From: a virus
Reading direction: 5' to 3' (one strand)
IMG/VR virus record: IMGVR_UViG_3300050190_000058
Coordinates: 1 to 32,001 of that record
DNA: 32,001 nucleotides
Below are positions 7,326 to 14,833 of this stretch, one piece after another. How positions within the stretch are numbered: the first letter of the stretch is position 1; each line of letters starts with the position of its first letter. The notes beneath the pieces are model-generated. The model was not told the origin of the DNA. It made no database searches and saw only the letters and a program-made list of their open reading frames with translations. The position numbers and the translations under genes were made by a program.

Positions 7326-7736
7326 ATGAACAAAGAACAGACCGAAACACCAACTGGCCCGGACGCAATGAACAAGGAACAGGCCGAAACCGAGCGATAT
7401 AAAATGCCGTTATCTCCAAGGGCCGAGGAGTTTATCTATCAACTGGCTCACAAAACGGAACTGCTGGAAGTGGAGAATAAAAAACTACGAGTAGTTGCCG
7501 ATGACTTATTGGACGAGAGGAACGAAGTGGAAAATGTGGCAATAAAGGCGTGTGAAATGATTGCCGATACTCTCGGATGTTGTCCTTATGCATCCACAGG
7601 TAATGATGAGATTGCCGCTATTCTCGGCTGTGAGGATTATTGTGTAACCAATAAACCATCCCAAGATACATATTGCTGGTTTAAATACCTTAGCCTTGAC
7701 CTAGATGAGACAGGAGATGTAGAGGATGAAAGTTGA
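7326..7736 (+). CDS. coiled-coil hypothetical protein, 136 aa
   Basis: ATG 7326 has a strong AAAGGAGGAG site. The N-terminus repeats MNKEQxET twice (residues 1 and 15), then a coiled coil at about residues 40-70 (ELLEVENKKLRVVADDLLDERNE). The C-terminus has scattered Cys. It resembles the architecture of Ead/Ea22-like phage accessory proteins; function unknown. Confidence 0.6.
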   Translation: MNKEQTETPTGPDAMNKEQAETERYKMPLSPRAEEFIYQLAHKTELLEVENKKLRVVADDLLDERNEVENVAIKACEMIADTLGCCPYASTGNDEIAAILGCEDYCVTNKPSQDTYCWFKYLSLDLDETGDVEDES

Positions 7737-8001
7737 CACTCAGAAGTTGAAAGAGTTGGCAGAGAATGCAGCATCGGCAGAGTTGGGTCTGTCGGAAAAG
7801 TGGGTGAATGAAGAAAGCGCCATTGTCCTTGAATCTGGCGCCATAATTGCCGATTATGTGCTTTTTAAAGTAGTTTCAGATTACATCCTTGCCGTTCAGC
7901 CCCAGGCTATTCTTGCCCTGCTTGACGAGAGGGACGAGTTGGAAGCGGAAAACGCAAGGCTGGTGGAGCTGGGCAATGCACTACTGAAAGGTGCTAAGTA
8001 A
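7726..8001 (+). CDS. coiled-coil hypothetical protein, 91 aa
   Basis: ATG 7726 is preceded by GATGTAGAGG and overlaps the previous gene by 11 bp. The C-terminus forms a short coiled coil (ALLDERDELEAENARLVELG), similar to the preceding gene and to Ea22-like phage proteins. The stop overlaps the next start (TAATG). Confidence 0.6.
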   Translation: MKVDTQKLKELAENAASAELGLSEKWVNEESAIVLESGAIIADYVLFKVVSDYILAVQPQAILALLDERDELEAENARLVELGNALLKGAK

Positions 8002-8174
8002 TGGAGTATGAGCGAACCTACACAAATGGCTGTCAGTTTTGGGAGTTGCGGAAAGACTACCAGCCGATGAGCGAATTTGAGACAAAGGTAATTGATAACT
8101 GCGGGAATTGCCAGAGTTACGACTGGAAGATGGGGAAATGCGGAGAATGGACGTTTTTTGGGATGATCCGATAG
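8001..8174 (+). CDS. small Cys-rich protein with a borrowed C-terminus, 57 aa
   Basis: TAATG overlap with the previous gene. CQFW and CGNC...KMGKC are possible metal ligands. The last seven residues, WTFF then MIR, and the DNA around them match in frame the start and end of the membrane gene at 8369: 13 identical bases at 8147-8159 and 20 at 8162-8181. This 3' end therefore looks like the product of a deletion or recombination. Confidence 0.55.
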   Translation: MEYERTYTNGCQFWELRKDYQPMSEFETKVIDNCGNCQSYDWKMGKCGEWTFFGMIR

Positions 8175-8199
8175 CACGGGGAAACCCGGGAGGAGAAAT

Positions 8200-8379
8200 A
8201 TGAAAGCAATTATTAAGAATCAACTGAATGGTAAATTAGCAATTGAATTTTGTGTCGGTGACAAAGAATATCAACTAGCCCCGGATGAAGAAATAACGAT
8301 TGATGTTGAGGAAGATGATTGTGTTTATTTTGATACAGTCTATGCAAAAAAGGGGGAGGAGAAAAACCATGTTATTTAA
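8200..8379 (+). CDS. hypothetical acidic protein, 59 aa
   Basis: ATG 8200 lies 5 bases after GGGAGGAG. The product is short, beta-rich and acidic (EEITIDVEEDDCVYFD). It overlaps the next gene by 11 bp. I do not recognise it. Confidence 0.55.
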   Translation: MKAIIKNQLNGKLAIEFCVGDKEYQLAPDEEITIDVEEDDCVYFDTVYAKKGEEKNHVI

Positions 8380-8536
8380 AATTGCTGGATGGACGTTTTT
8401 TAGCTTGAGTGTTTTTGTTGCAATGGTAGAGATGTTCGGTGTCACCAATCACGAAGACAAGGTAACAACTGGTATTCAATGTTTATATTCAATCGCACAG
8501 GCTGCATTTTTCTGGTACGTATTGATGATCCGATAG
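8369..8536 (+). CDS. small membrane protein, 55 aa
   Basis: ATG 8369 follows GGGGGAGGAG. Two hydrophobic segments (AGWTFFSLSVFVAMVEMF and CLYSIAQAAFFWYVLM) flank a polar loop. Bases 8389-8401 and 8524-8543 are shared with the 3' end of the gene at 8001. Function unknown. Confidence 0.55.
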   Translation: MLFKIAGWTFFSLSVFVAMVEMFGVTNHEDKVTTGIQCLYSIAQAAFFWYVLMIR

Positions 8537-8551
8537 CACGGGGGGATAAGG

Positions 8552-8875
8552 ATGAAACAGGGAGAAACCATAACGAATTGGGCTTTGTTAAACCGTTCGG
8601 ATTACGAAAACCCCGGGATAATCAAAAGCTTACTACGCCACCTGGATGACCTGTTAAACTGCGCACGTAGAGGGGACACTGTTGCCCATTCTATCCACCT
8701 TGATTTGATGGATGCGATTGACAAGGTTTCCACTCTAAAGCAGGGGTCCTATCTAAGGCTCTGGCTCGAGGGTTACTCACAAGAAGAGATCGCAGAGAAA
8801 TTTCAGGTCAGCCAACAGGCGGTTGGTACCAAGATTCACCGCCTGACAAAAAACATTTCAAGTTATTTAATTTAG
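8552..8875 (+). CDS. sigma-region-4-like HTH regulator, 107 aa
   Basis: ATG 8552 follows GGGGGGATAAGG. The C-terminal half is a clear sigma-70 region-4-like helix-turn-helix: LRLWLEGYSQEEIAEKFQVSQQAVGTKIHRL. Its place at the end of the early operon, just before the packaging genes, fits phage late-transcription regulators such as the ArpU type. That role is inferred from position. A 12-bp dyad overlaps its stop. Confidence 0.7.
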   Translation: MKQGETITNWALLNRSDYENPGIIKSLLRHLDDLLNCARRGDTVAHSIHLDLMDAIDKVSTLKQGSYLRLWLEGYSQEEIAEKFQVSQQAVGTKIHRLTKNISSYLI

Positions 8876-8897
8876 ATGGTTGTATAACTATCTAAAT
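8870..8897. promoter_or_regulatory. 12-bp dyad overlapping the regulator stop codon
   Basis: Arms 8870-8881 (ATTTAGATGGTT) and 8886-8897 are complementary except for one G-T, which pairs as G-U in RNA; the loop is GTAT. There is no T-run after it, so an operator or an RNA processing/stability hairpin is more likely than a terminator. Confidence 0.5.
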
Positions 8898-8931
8898 CTA
8901 GGCTTACTAATACTATAGAGAGGTGTTTAAC

Positions 8932-9144
8932 TTGTCACAAGATGCCGCCTGGTACTGGCTCAAATACAATGACCCTGAGTTTGATAAAAGAGGCAACCTA
9001 GATCACCCCTATTTATCGAACAGGCAACTGAAAAAGCGCAAAGATAAAGAAACACCAATAAGCAGCATAATCGATCCTGTTTACAGGGCCCGGATGGACA
9101 TAGATAACGAGGATGCAGAAAACGCAAAAGAGGCCATTGATTAG
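8932..9144 (+). CDS. hypothetical protein, 70 aa
   Basis: TTG 8932 lies six bases after GAGAGGTG, so I prefer it to GTG 8923, which overlaps the ribosome site. The product is charged with a WYWLKYNDPEFDKRGN start and a basic middle (KKRKDK). It is the first gene after the dyad. Function unknown. Confidence 0.55.
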   Translation: MSQDAAWYWLKYNDPEFDKRGNLDHPYLSNRQLKKRKDKETPISSIIDPVYRARMDIDNEDAENAKEAID

Positions 9145-9210
9145 CTACATCTTGTGGCATCACAAAGGGAAAACACAAGCCGTAGTATCAGATTTATGAT
9201 AAATTAGTAT

Positions 9211-9362
9211 CGATCATGCCCTTGCTTGACTCATATGCCGTTAGACGCTTATATTTACCCCAGGTGAAGAGCAAGACCTTGCGTGTATGATTCTCTTCAG
9301 GGCGCTTTAATTATAGCGCAGCGACCTGCTAGCGAGAGAGATTGACCACGGCATGATGATCG
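9211..9362 (+). ncRNA. possible structured RNA between early and late genes
   Basis: No gene is seen at 9145-9381. An 8-bp closing stem pairs 9213-9220 with 9350-9357. Inside are TGAAGAG/CTCTTCA (9265-9271/9293-9299) holding a nested GCAA/TTGC, and GCGCT/AGCGC (9302-9306/9315-9319). It does not fit a tRNA. The stems are short, so chance pairing is possible. Confidence 0.3.
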
Positions 9363-9381
9363 GCTGAGAGATGGTGATAAT

Positions 9382-9627
9382 ATGTTTGAATATGAAAGAG
9401 GATATTTTAAAGCACTGTTAGATATTATAAATTTCACAGAAGAACATAGTGAAAATTTAAAAAGGATGAGACAACGAAAGTTTATATTTCTTACAAACCT
9501 TATAAGACACTTGCTTACTAACAGAGATAAGATGGATTTGTTTATAAAGTACGGTGGTGATGTAGGAGTGAAGTTTAGCGATAGCAAAGATTGCAAGGTT
9601 GTAAATGTTTTTGATAAATTTAAATAA
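9382..9627 (+). CDS. hypothetical protein, 81 aa
   Basis: ATG 9382 follows GAGATGGTGATA. The product is helical and Lys/Phe-rich (FEYERGYFKALLDIINFTEEHSENL has heptad character). Its AT-rich sequence stands out from its neighbours, suggesting recent acquisition. No family recognised. Confidence 0.5.
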   Translation: MFEYERGYFKALLDIINFTEEHSENLKRMRQRKFIFLTNLIRHLLTNRDKMDLFIKYGGDVGVKFSDSKDCKVVNVFDKFK

Positions 9628-9683
9628 CACAGCCTGATGATCGGGGTTCCTTTTGATTACAAAACTATTAGTAGGTGGTAATA

Positions 9684-10088
9684 ATGCCAGCAGGAAGACC
9701 CAAATTCATAATAGACTATGACCAGGTAGAAAAGCTGGCATCTATCATGTGCACTATGGAAGAAATTGCAACCATGTTAGGATGCAGCCATGATACATTA
9801 TCGAGAGATAAGGAATTCTGCGTAGTCTTTAAAAGAGGACTGCAATATGGGAAATGTAGCCTGAGAAGGAAACAGTTCCTGTTAGCAGATACAAACCCCG
9901 CCATGGCGATCTTCCTTGGAAAGAACTACCTCGATCAATCTGATAGAAGAGAAGTAGAGAATATTGTAAATGTCAAAGTCCCTATGTTGAATGAAGTAAA
10001 GCAAACCTTTGAAAATATGAGGATGCTTAATAAGGCAGAGGTTATAGATATAGATATAGCAGAGCAAACAACAGAGGATAAGGAATGA
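9684..10088 (+). CDS. HTH protein, probable terminase small subunit-like
   Basis: 134 aa from ATG 9684 (GTAGGTGG upstream). It opens PAGRPKFIIDYDQVEKLASIMCTMEEIATMLGCSHDTLSRD, an HTH typical of phage proteins just upstream of terminases, followed by basic helices and the NPAMAIFLGKNYL motif. Such proteins bind packaging sites, but 1.6 kb separate it from the large subunit, so a regulatory role is also possible. Confidence 0.65.
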   Translation: MPAGRPKFIIDYDQVEKLASIMCTMEEIATMLGCSHDTLSRDKEFCVVFKRGLQYGKCSLRRKQFLLADTNPAMAIFLGKNYLDQSDRREVENIVNVKVPMLNEVKQTFENMRMLNKAEVIDIDIAEQTTEDKE

Positions 10089-10150
10089 AAGTCAAAGTCC
10101 CCTGGATAAATAAAGTCAATGAAATAAAGACCCCCCTAGGGGTGTACTGA
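10085..10150 (+). CDS. possible 21-aa peptide coupled to the HTH gene
   Basis: ATG 10085 overlaps the HTH gene's stop (ATGA) and lies after GAGGATAAGG. The peptide KVKVPWINKVNEIK resembles the HTH protein's own NVKVPMLNEVKQ, encoded by similar DNA at about 9970, so it may be a decayed duplicate. A 5-bp hairpin (10130-10143) lies near its end. Confidence 0.3.
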   Translation: MKVKVPWINKVNEIKTPLGVY

Positions 10151-10194
10151 GATTAATGTTGTACTGAAAGATTGAGTTGTAGAAAGGAGAAACC

Positions 10195-10362
10195 ATGTCC
10201 ATACTAATTAGCATCATCATTGCACTCGTCATCGTGGGGATCGTGCTGTACCTGGTCAATATACTGCCGATCCAACAACCATTCAAACAGATCATCGATG
10301 TACTGATCATCATCTGCCTGCTTCTGTGGCTATTGTCCCTATTAGGTGTGTTGCAAGTGTAG
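10195..10362 (+). CDS. small two-helix membrane protein (Thivi_2564-like)
   Basis: 55 aa; ATG 10195 after AAAGGAGAAACC. Two hydrophobic helices (ILISIIIALVIVGIVLYLVN and IIDVLIIICLLLWLLSLLGV) flank a short ILPIQQPFKQ link, the plan of the Thivi_2564-type membrane family known mostly from bacterial genomes. Function unknown; its position among packaging genes is unusual. Confidence 0.6.
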   Translation: MSILISIIIALVIVGIVLYLVNILPIQQPFKQIIDVLIIICLLLWLLSLLGVLQV

Positions 10363-10503
10363 TGTTAATGGCACTGCAATCATTCATTGCACCTTGAGTT
10401 CATGCAAGTGTACTGATATGCATGGTGCAATGGTTCAATGCACATGATGCATTCATCTCACTTGCACTGGCTGAGGGTCGCCAGAGTGGATGCATTAGTT
10501 GCA
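10352..10503. repeat. TGCA-rich non-coding cluster
   Basis: The non-coding stretch 10363-10572 begins with 11 TGCA tetramers in 152 bp (10352, 10375, 10388, 10403, 10419, 10426, 10439, 10448, 10463, 10491 and 10500). Several extend to TGCAAGTG or its complement CACTTGCA. It may be a protein-binding array, for example for the terminase. The rest, to 10572, is AT-rich with nothing recognisable. Confidence 0.5.
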
Positions 10504-10572
10504 ACTAACAACTATCTATACTTAACACTAGCAACTACCTACACATCATGATTATATAATGCTTTATTACTA

Positions 10573-10775
10573 ATGACAACGACCTCAAACCCTTGGGACA
10601 CTAAGGATATAGAGACTTATAGTAAGTTCTTATAATGCTAACTATGTCAACTAGATAAAGGATAAGTGATGATAAGGCCTGGGGGTACCACCTTCCATTC
10701 CCAGATGATGGAAAGCCCGTCAATAAGCCCGACGATTATTTTTATAATTTTCACAGCAAGGAGATGACAACATGA
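10573..10775 (+). pseudogene. decayed small gene
   Basis: Two protein-like pieces lie in different frames. ATG 10573 gives MTTTSNPWDTKDIETYSKFL then stops. From 10659 another frame reads WGYHLPFPDDGKPVNKPDDY and onward, with no start codon, ending in a TGA that overlaps the next ATG (ATGA at 10772). The composition looks genuinely coding. A frameshifted and partly deleted gene is the simplest reading; I do not recognise the family. Confidence 0.35.
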
Positions 10776-10975
10776 CTGACAGTACCTATGAGTCAAGACT
10801 ATCAGAAGCCATAAATGACGTTGGTAATGTTAAGAACTACTTCAACTATATTAAAACCAAGTTTTCAGAAGACCCTGAACTTTTACAGCTATACTTGCCA
10901 TCAGCAAAAGAGATGGTACAGCAATATGAGAAGAGATTAAATAACATATTAAGTGACAGAACACGGGCACTTTGA
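10772..10975 (+). CDS. hypothetical helical protein, 67 aa
   Basis: ATG 10772 follows AAGGAGATGACA. The product is entirely helical (ESRLSEAINDVGNVKNYFNY, SAKEMVQQYEKRLNNIL) without Cys or membrane segments. It overlaps the end of the decayed gene upstream. About 165 bp of non-coding DNA with a terminator follow. Confidence 0.6.
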   Translation: MTDSTYESRLSEAINDVGNVKNYFNYIKTKFSEDPELLQLYLPSAKEMVQQYEKRLNNILSDRTRAL

Positions 10976-11086
10976 TGATCGATCATACAGATCACTAAGT
11001 ACTATATATGTGGATCTGCATGGTTTCTCTTTACAAAACTCTGAAGACCCTTGATATTAAAGAGATTTAATGTTGTAAGAAGCAAC

Positions 11087-11129
11087 AAAAGTTAGGTGCA
11101 TTTAGGGCCTGTTTTGCACCTAACTTTTT
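11087..11129 (+). terminator. strong intrinsic terminator
   Basis: Perfect 10-bp stem GTTAGGTGCA (11091-11100) and TGCACCTAAC (11115-11124), A-tract before and T-tract after. It closes the small-gene unit upstream of the winged-helix gene. Confidence 0.85.
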
Positions 11130-11140
11130 GGAGGGGTAAT

Positions 11141-11659
11141 ATGATAAGAACGAGCAACTTGGTTGATAATGACGGGGTTGTAGTCAGCACAAAAATGCAT
11201 TATTTCAAGGAAATGTTTGATAAGGAAAAAGGCTATCTGTTCCAGAACCAAACCCGTTTTATTAAGACATTTCAAGATACGCCCCTACCAGAAAGTACAA
11301 CAAAGCCAGACATCGCCAGCCTGTTTTTATTAAGTAAAGAGATTTATGCTGACACCAACATGATCGGATACCGCGGTTATGGCGGCGTTAGACCCATGAC
11401 GATATCACAGATGGCTAAGGTTATCCGGGATACAGACAGACACACTGTTTCGTTTCTAGGCAGGATGATAGGAACCAGGGTAATGGCACGGGTAGAGGTA
11501 ACCGTTGGAGATGAGACAGTTACACAATATTACTTCAATCCTATTTACTTTTTTTCTTCAACTAGATTATCACGTAACCTTTACCTGCTGTTTCAAAAGG
11601 ACATAGATTACGTTATCCCGGAATATGCAAAGCAGAAGTTCAGATTAGTAAAGGAATAG
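11141..11659 (+). CDS. winged-helix protein, RepL/MarR-like, 172 aa
   Basis: ATG 11141 has TTGGAGGGG upstream; the earlier GTG at 11096 lies in the terminator and is rejected. The middle (residues 55-130) has the pattern of a winged helix as in plasmid RepL-like or phage regulatory proteins: SLFLLSKEIYADTNMIGY, MTISQMAKVIRDTDRHTVSFL, then a beta wing (VEVTVGDETVTQYYFNP). It may regulate transcription or packaging. The terminator just upstream suggests it starts a new unit with the terminase. Confidence 0.55.
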   Translation: MIRTSNLVDNDGVVVSTKMHYFKEMFDKEKGYLFQNQTRFIKTFQDTPLPESTTKPDIASLFLLSKEIYADTNMIGYRGYGGVRPMTISQMAKVIRDTDRHTVSFLGRMIGTRVMARVEVTVGDETVTQYYFNPIYFFSSTRLSRNLYLLFQKDIDYVIPEYAKQKFRLVKE

Positions 11660-11672
11660 AGGATGTGATCTT

Positions 11673-13412
11673 ATCCAATCGCTAGAGGTCCAAACAGAGG
11701 AGGAGCAGGACAGACAACTCCTATATGAAGCAATTTATAAACAGTCTATAGCCAGCGGTGCCAGTCCAAAGCAGGCGGTTGCTAGTACCGAGGCATTAAT
11801 TCTGAAGCACGTTGATAACCTCTTCGGCTTTCAGGGTCTGGCACATTCGATAGGATCACTCAGTATCCCGTACTTTTGTCAGTATTTTCTGCAGGATACC
11901 TTTGTGCCTAAGCCGGGCAATACGGCCCGGGAGTTAGCGTCGCTGCACCTTGAGGTCTGGGATGAACTGGATAAAATGTTTTTGCAAGATGAATACGACA
12001 AAATCGAGGTTGCCTGGCCGAGAGGTTGCGCCAAGACAACCGTTCTGGATTTTGCTCTGACCGTCTGGCTGCACTGCTATAAAAAAAGCAAATATACATT
12101 AGTCGCCGGGAAGACCGAATCAGACAGTGTGGCTTTTATTGCCCAGGCAAGGCAGGCATTCGAGGAGAACCAATACATCCTCGCCGGTTTCGGCAGGTTG
12201 ATTAAAGCCCAGGAATACACCGTCAACAAATTAGAGTTGGAGTTGGTTAATAAGACGAAGATTGAGGCGATTAGCTCCACGTCTAGCATGAGAGGGAAAA
12301 AATACGCCGGAACCCGACCAGCGGCAATTATCGCTGATGATTATCAGGGTCGGAACGATGTTATTACCGAGGAATCCAGAACCAAGAAATATAATACGTG
12401 GGTTGAAGATTCTGGGTATGCCGGTGATAAGGCAGTATTCCGGGATGGCGTAAAGATAAAACCGGCAACAAAGTTTATCGTTCTCGGTACAATACTTCAT
12501 AGATCATGCCTGATGTCGAGGCTGTTGGAGAACAAGGACTATAAACATATTCTGAAAAAGGTCGTGGATTTTGACGTTGACGAATATTTCCATATGGGAT
12601 TATGGGAAGTGTTTTATAAGATTTATTTTGACGACAAACTGAAGGACTCAGTAAGTGATGCGAAAGAGTTTTACTATCAGCATGAATCCGAGATGCAGTA
12701 TAAAACCATATGGCCAGATAAATACCTATGCGACTCCCTGGCTGAGGATTATTTTAACAACCCCATAGCCTTTAAGCAAGAAATGATGAACGATGCCTCA
12801 CGGATCGGTGAGAAATGGTTTAAATCTATGCGTACTCAATCGGCAGAGGAAATCGAGGAACACACCTTTGAAAAAACGATCCTCGTCTGTGACCCTGCGA
12901 GTAGCGTAAGCATCAAGTCGGATTTTACTGCCTTATGCGTCGGGTCTATCGCTGACAACGGTTTTACCTATGTCCGAAAAGGGATAATAGCCAAACTTGG
13001 CTTTGATGACTTCTGTGCCAACGTAGTGCGCCTGCTGGTAACATACCCGGATATTACACACTGCTCAATCGAAAAAAACCTGTACTCCGGGGCTGATGTG
13101 CTAAAGATCAAAGAATTGATAACCAAGGAGCCGGAATTAAAAAACAGGGATATTGAATTTATCAATAAGATGGCCCATGTCAACAAAGATGAGAAGATAA
13201 GCACGATCATCCAGGGTGTTAATACTGGCCAGATTATTTTTAATGAAGAGGATACGCAGGCCACCGATCAGATCATGGACTTTAGTGGCCAGCTTTTCTC
13301 AGAACATGACGATTTTCCTGATTGTGTCAGTCAGATGATGATCGATATAAAGGAAATAGAAGTAGTTTATCAGGTTGAGTTCATGGATCGAAAATTACTA
13401 TTTAGGAGGTGA
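11673..13412 (+). CDS. terL: terminase large subunit
   Basis: The packaging ATPase/nuclease. Walker A-like WPRGCAKTT, Walker B-like AAIIADDY, then RNase H-like nuclease motifs with acidic residues LVCDPAS, HCSIEKN and a late DDFPDCVSQMMID. The first canonical start is GTG 11904, but the same frame is clearly coding back to about 11670: LFGFQGLAHSIGSLSIPYF and YFLQDTFVPKPGN are typical terminase N-terminus. No ATG, GTG or TTG exists in frame there; AGAGGA at 11658 points to ATC 11673 (579 aa). The start is therefore either non-canonical or hidden by a frameshift. The end overlaps the portal gene. Confidence 0.85.
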   Translation: MQSLEVQTEEEQDRQLLYEAIYKQSIASGASPKQAVASTEALILKHVDNLFGFQGLAHSIGSLSIPYFCQYFLQDTFVPKPGNTARELASLHLEVWDELDKMFLQDEYDKIEVAWPRGCAKTTVLDFALTVWLHCYKKSKYTLVAGKTESDSVAFIAQARQAFEENQYILAGFGRLIKAQEYTVNKLELELVNKTKIEAISSTSSMRGKKYAGTRPAAIIADDYQGRNDVITEESRTKKYNTWVEDSGYAGDKAVFRDGVKIKPATKFIVLGTILHRSCLMSRLLENKDYKHILKKVVDFDVDEYFHMGLWEVFYKIYFDDKLKDSVSDAKEFYYQHESEMQYKTIWPDKYLCDSLAEDYFNNPIAFKQEMMNDASRIGEKWFKSMRTQSAEEIEEHTFEKTILVCDPASSVSIKSDFTALCVGSIADNGFTYVRKGIIAKLGFDDFCANVVRLLVTYPDITHCSIEKNLYSGADVLKIKELITKEPELKNRDIEFINKMAHVNKDEKISTIIQGVNTGQIIFNEEDTQATDQIMDFSGQLFSEHDDFPDCVSQMMIDIKEIEVVYQVEFMDRKLLFRR

Positions 13413-14833
13413 TTACCGTTTTCGATGTAGATGTGAATAGAGAGATCCTAACAAACGTCTATAGCAATTTTCAGAGACAATATCACATAAATGTCAAAAT
13501 GTACCTGTACTATATGGGGATCACCGACACCAACAGGCAGGGCCTAAACGTATCATCGAATGGTTCTTACGATGATATCTACGTTAATGAGTATGGCTTG
13601 GATGCAGAAGGTGCCGGGAACTACTCATACGTAAACGATCGCTACGATAAAAGGATCAATACAAATTTTATTAAAAAATTCTTAAAGGAGGAAACTTCCT
13701 ATTCAGTAGGCAACGACATCACCTATACGTCCCATAAGGGTGATGATAAAATCATCGAACTATTGCGAGTGTCCACGGCGCACTGGAAAACTGATCACGA
13801 TGCGAATTTATGCAAAAACATGCTGATCTATTCAACCGCCTATGAGCTTTATTATATTGACAAGGATGCTCAATTTTGCAGCCGAGTAATCAGCCCAAGG
13901 CATGGCATTGCTTATGTTGATCCTTTCGATAATATAATATTTTTTCTACATATTTTTAGGCGGCCATACGACACTAAAATGTATGTAGATATCTACACAG
14001 ACAGCGAGATCATCCACTGCGATGAGGTATTTAGTGAGATCGGCAGAACTTCTCACCCCTTTGGCTGTGTCCCGGTGGGCATTGCTACGGCCAGTGAAGA
14101 AGGATGGCTTGACAGTCTCTATAAGGACATTAAGACACTCCAGGATGCGTACGAAACAAATCTTAGTGACATATCAAGTGAGATAACCGAGTTCCGTAAT
14201 GCCTATTTAATCCTGAATAACCTGGATTTGTCGAAAGATGACCTGCCAGAGATGAAAAAGCAGGGAATTATGAAAACCAAAGGTAGAGACGGATCTGCAT
14301 CCTGGCTTATTAAGGCGATCAACGACACTTTTATCCAAAACACACTGACAACCCTAGAAGATAAGATGTTTCAGATCGCCTGCCACATCAACTCAAACGA
14401 AAAGATGTCTGCCAACACCTCAAGCCTGGCACTGCGGGCACGGTTGATTAGTTTGGAAGAAAAATGCAAGTTGAATCAAAAGGCTCTGGCAAACTGTGTT
14501 AAAACTCGCTTAGAAATGCTGCTGATTTACATGAATAACCTGAAAAACACCAGTTATGACTATCGGGACATAAAAGTCAAATTTACTCCTAATATCCCCA
14601 GCGATGATCTTACAAATTCAACGGTTGTAACTGCCCTGGGCGATAAATTAAGCAATGAAACTGCCCTGTCGCTGTTTAGTTTTGTTGACAACCCTTCAAA
14701 TGAAGTCAAAAAGGCGAAGGAAGAGAGTAAAGCCAACAGTATCGGGGCTGCACTCTTGGCACCGCCTGTGCCAGTTGCACCGCCTGTGATGCCAGCACCC
14801 CCGGAGGGCACTACAATGGGGATGACTAAATAA
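13409..14833 (+). CDS. portal protein, SPP1 gp6-type
   Basis: 474 aa. It fits the SPP1-like portal family in length, place and motifs (FIKKFLKEETSYSVGNDITYT, HGIAYVDPFDNIIFFLHIFR, long helices after residue 230). It forms the dodecameric ring for DNA entry and exit. The C-terminus is a Pro-rich tail (residues 445-470). GTG 13409 lies inside the AGGAGGTGA ribosome site; that site is best spaced for a codon near 13418 (GTT), so the true start is uncertain. Confidence 0.85.
   Translation: MITVFDVDVNREILTNVYSNFQRQYHINVKMYLYYMGITDTNRQGLNVSSNGSYDDIYVNEYGLDAEGAGNYSYVNDRYDKRINTNFIKKFLKEETSYSVGNDITYTSHKGDDKIIELLRVSTAHWKTDHDANLCKNMLIYSTAYELYYIDKDAQFCSRVISPRHGIAYVDPFDNIIFFLHIFRRPYDTKMYVDIYTDSEIIHCDEVFSEIGRTSHPFGCVPVGIATASEEGWLDSLYKDIKTLQDAYETNLSDISSEITEFRNAYLILNNLDLSKDDLPEMKKQGIMKTKGRDGSASWLIKAINDTFIQNTLTTLEDKMFQIACHINSNEKMSANTSSLALRARLISLEEKCKLNQKALANCVKTRLEMLLIYMNNLKNTSYDYRDIKVKFTPNIPSDDLTNSTVVTALGDKLSNETALSLFSFVDNPSNEVKKAKEESKANSIGAALLAPPVPVAPPVMPAPPEGTTMGMTK

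Noticed and set aside
9145-9381. A tRNA gene in the gap
   Set aside because: No acceptor stem with T-loop GTTCRA and anticodon arm at the right spacing was found.
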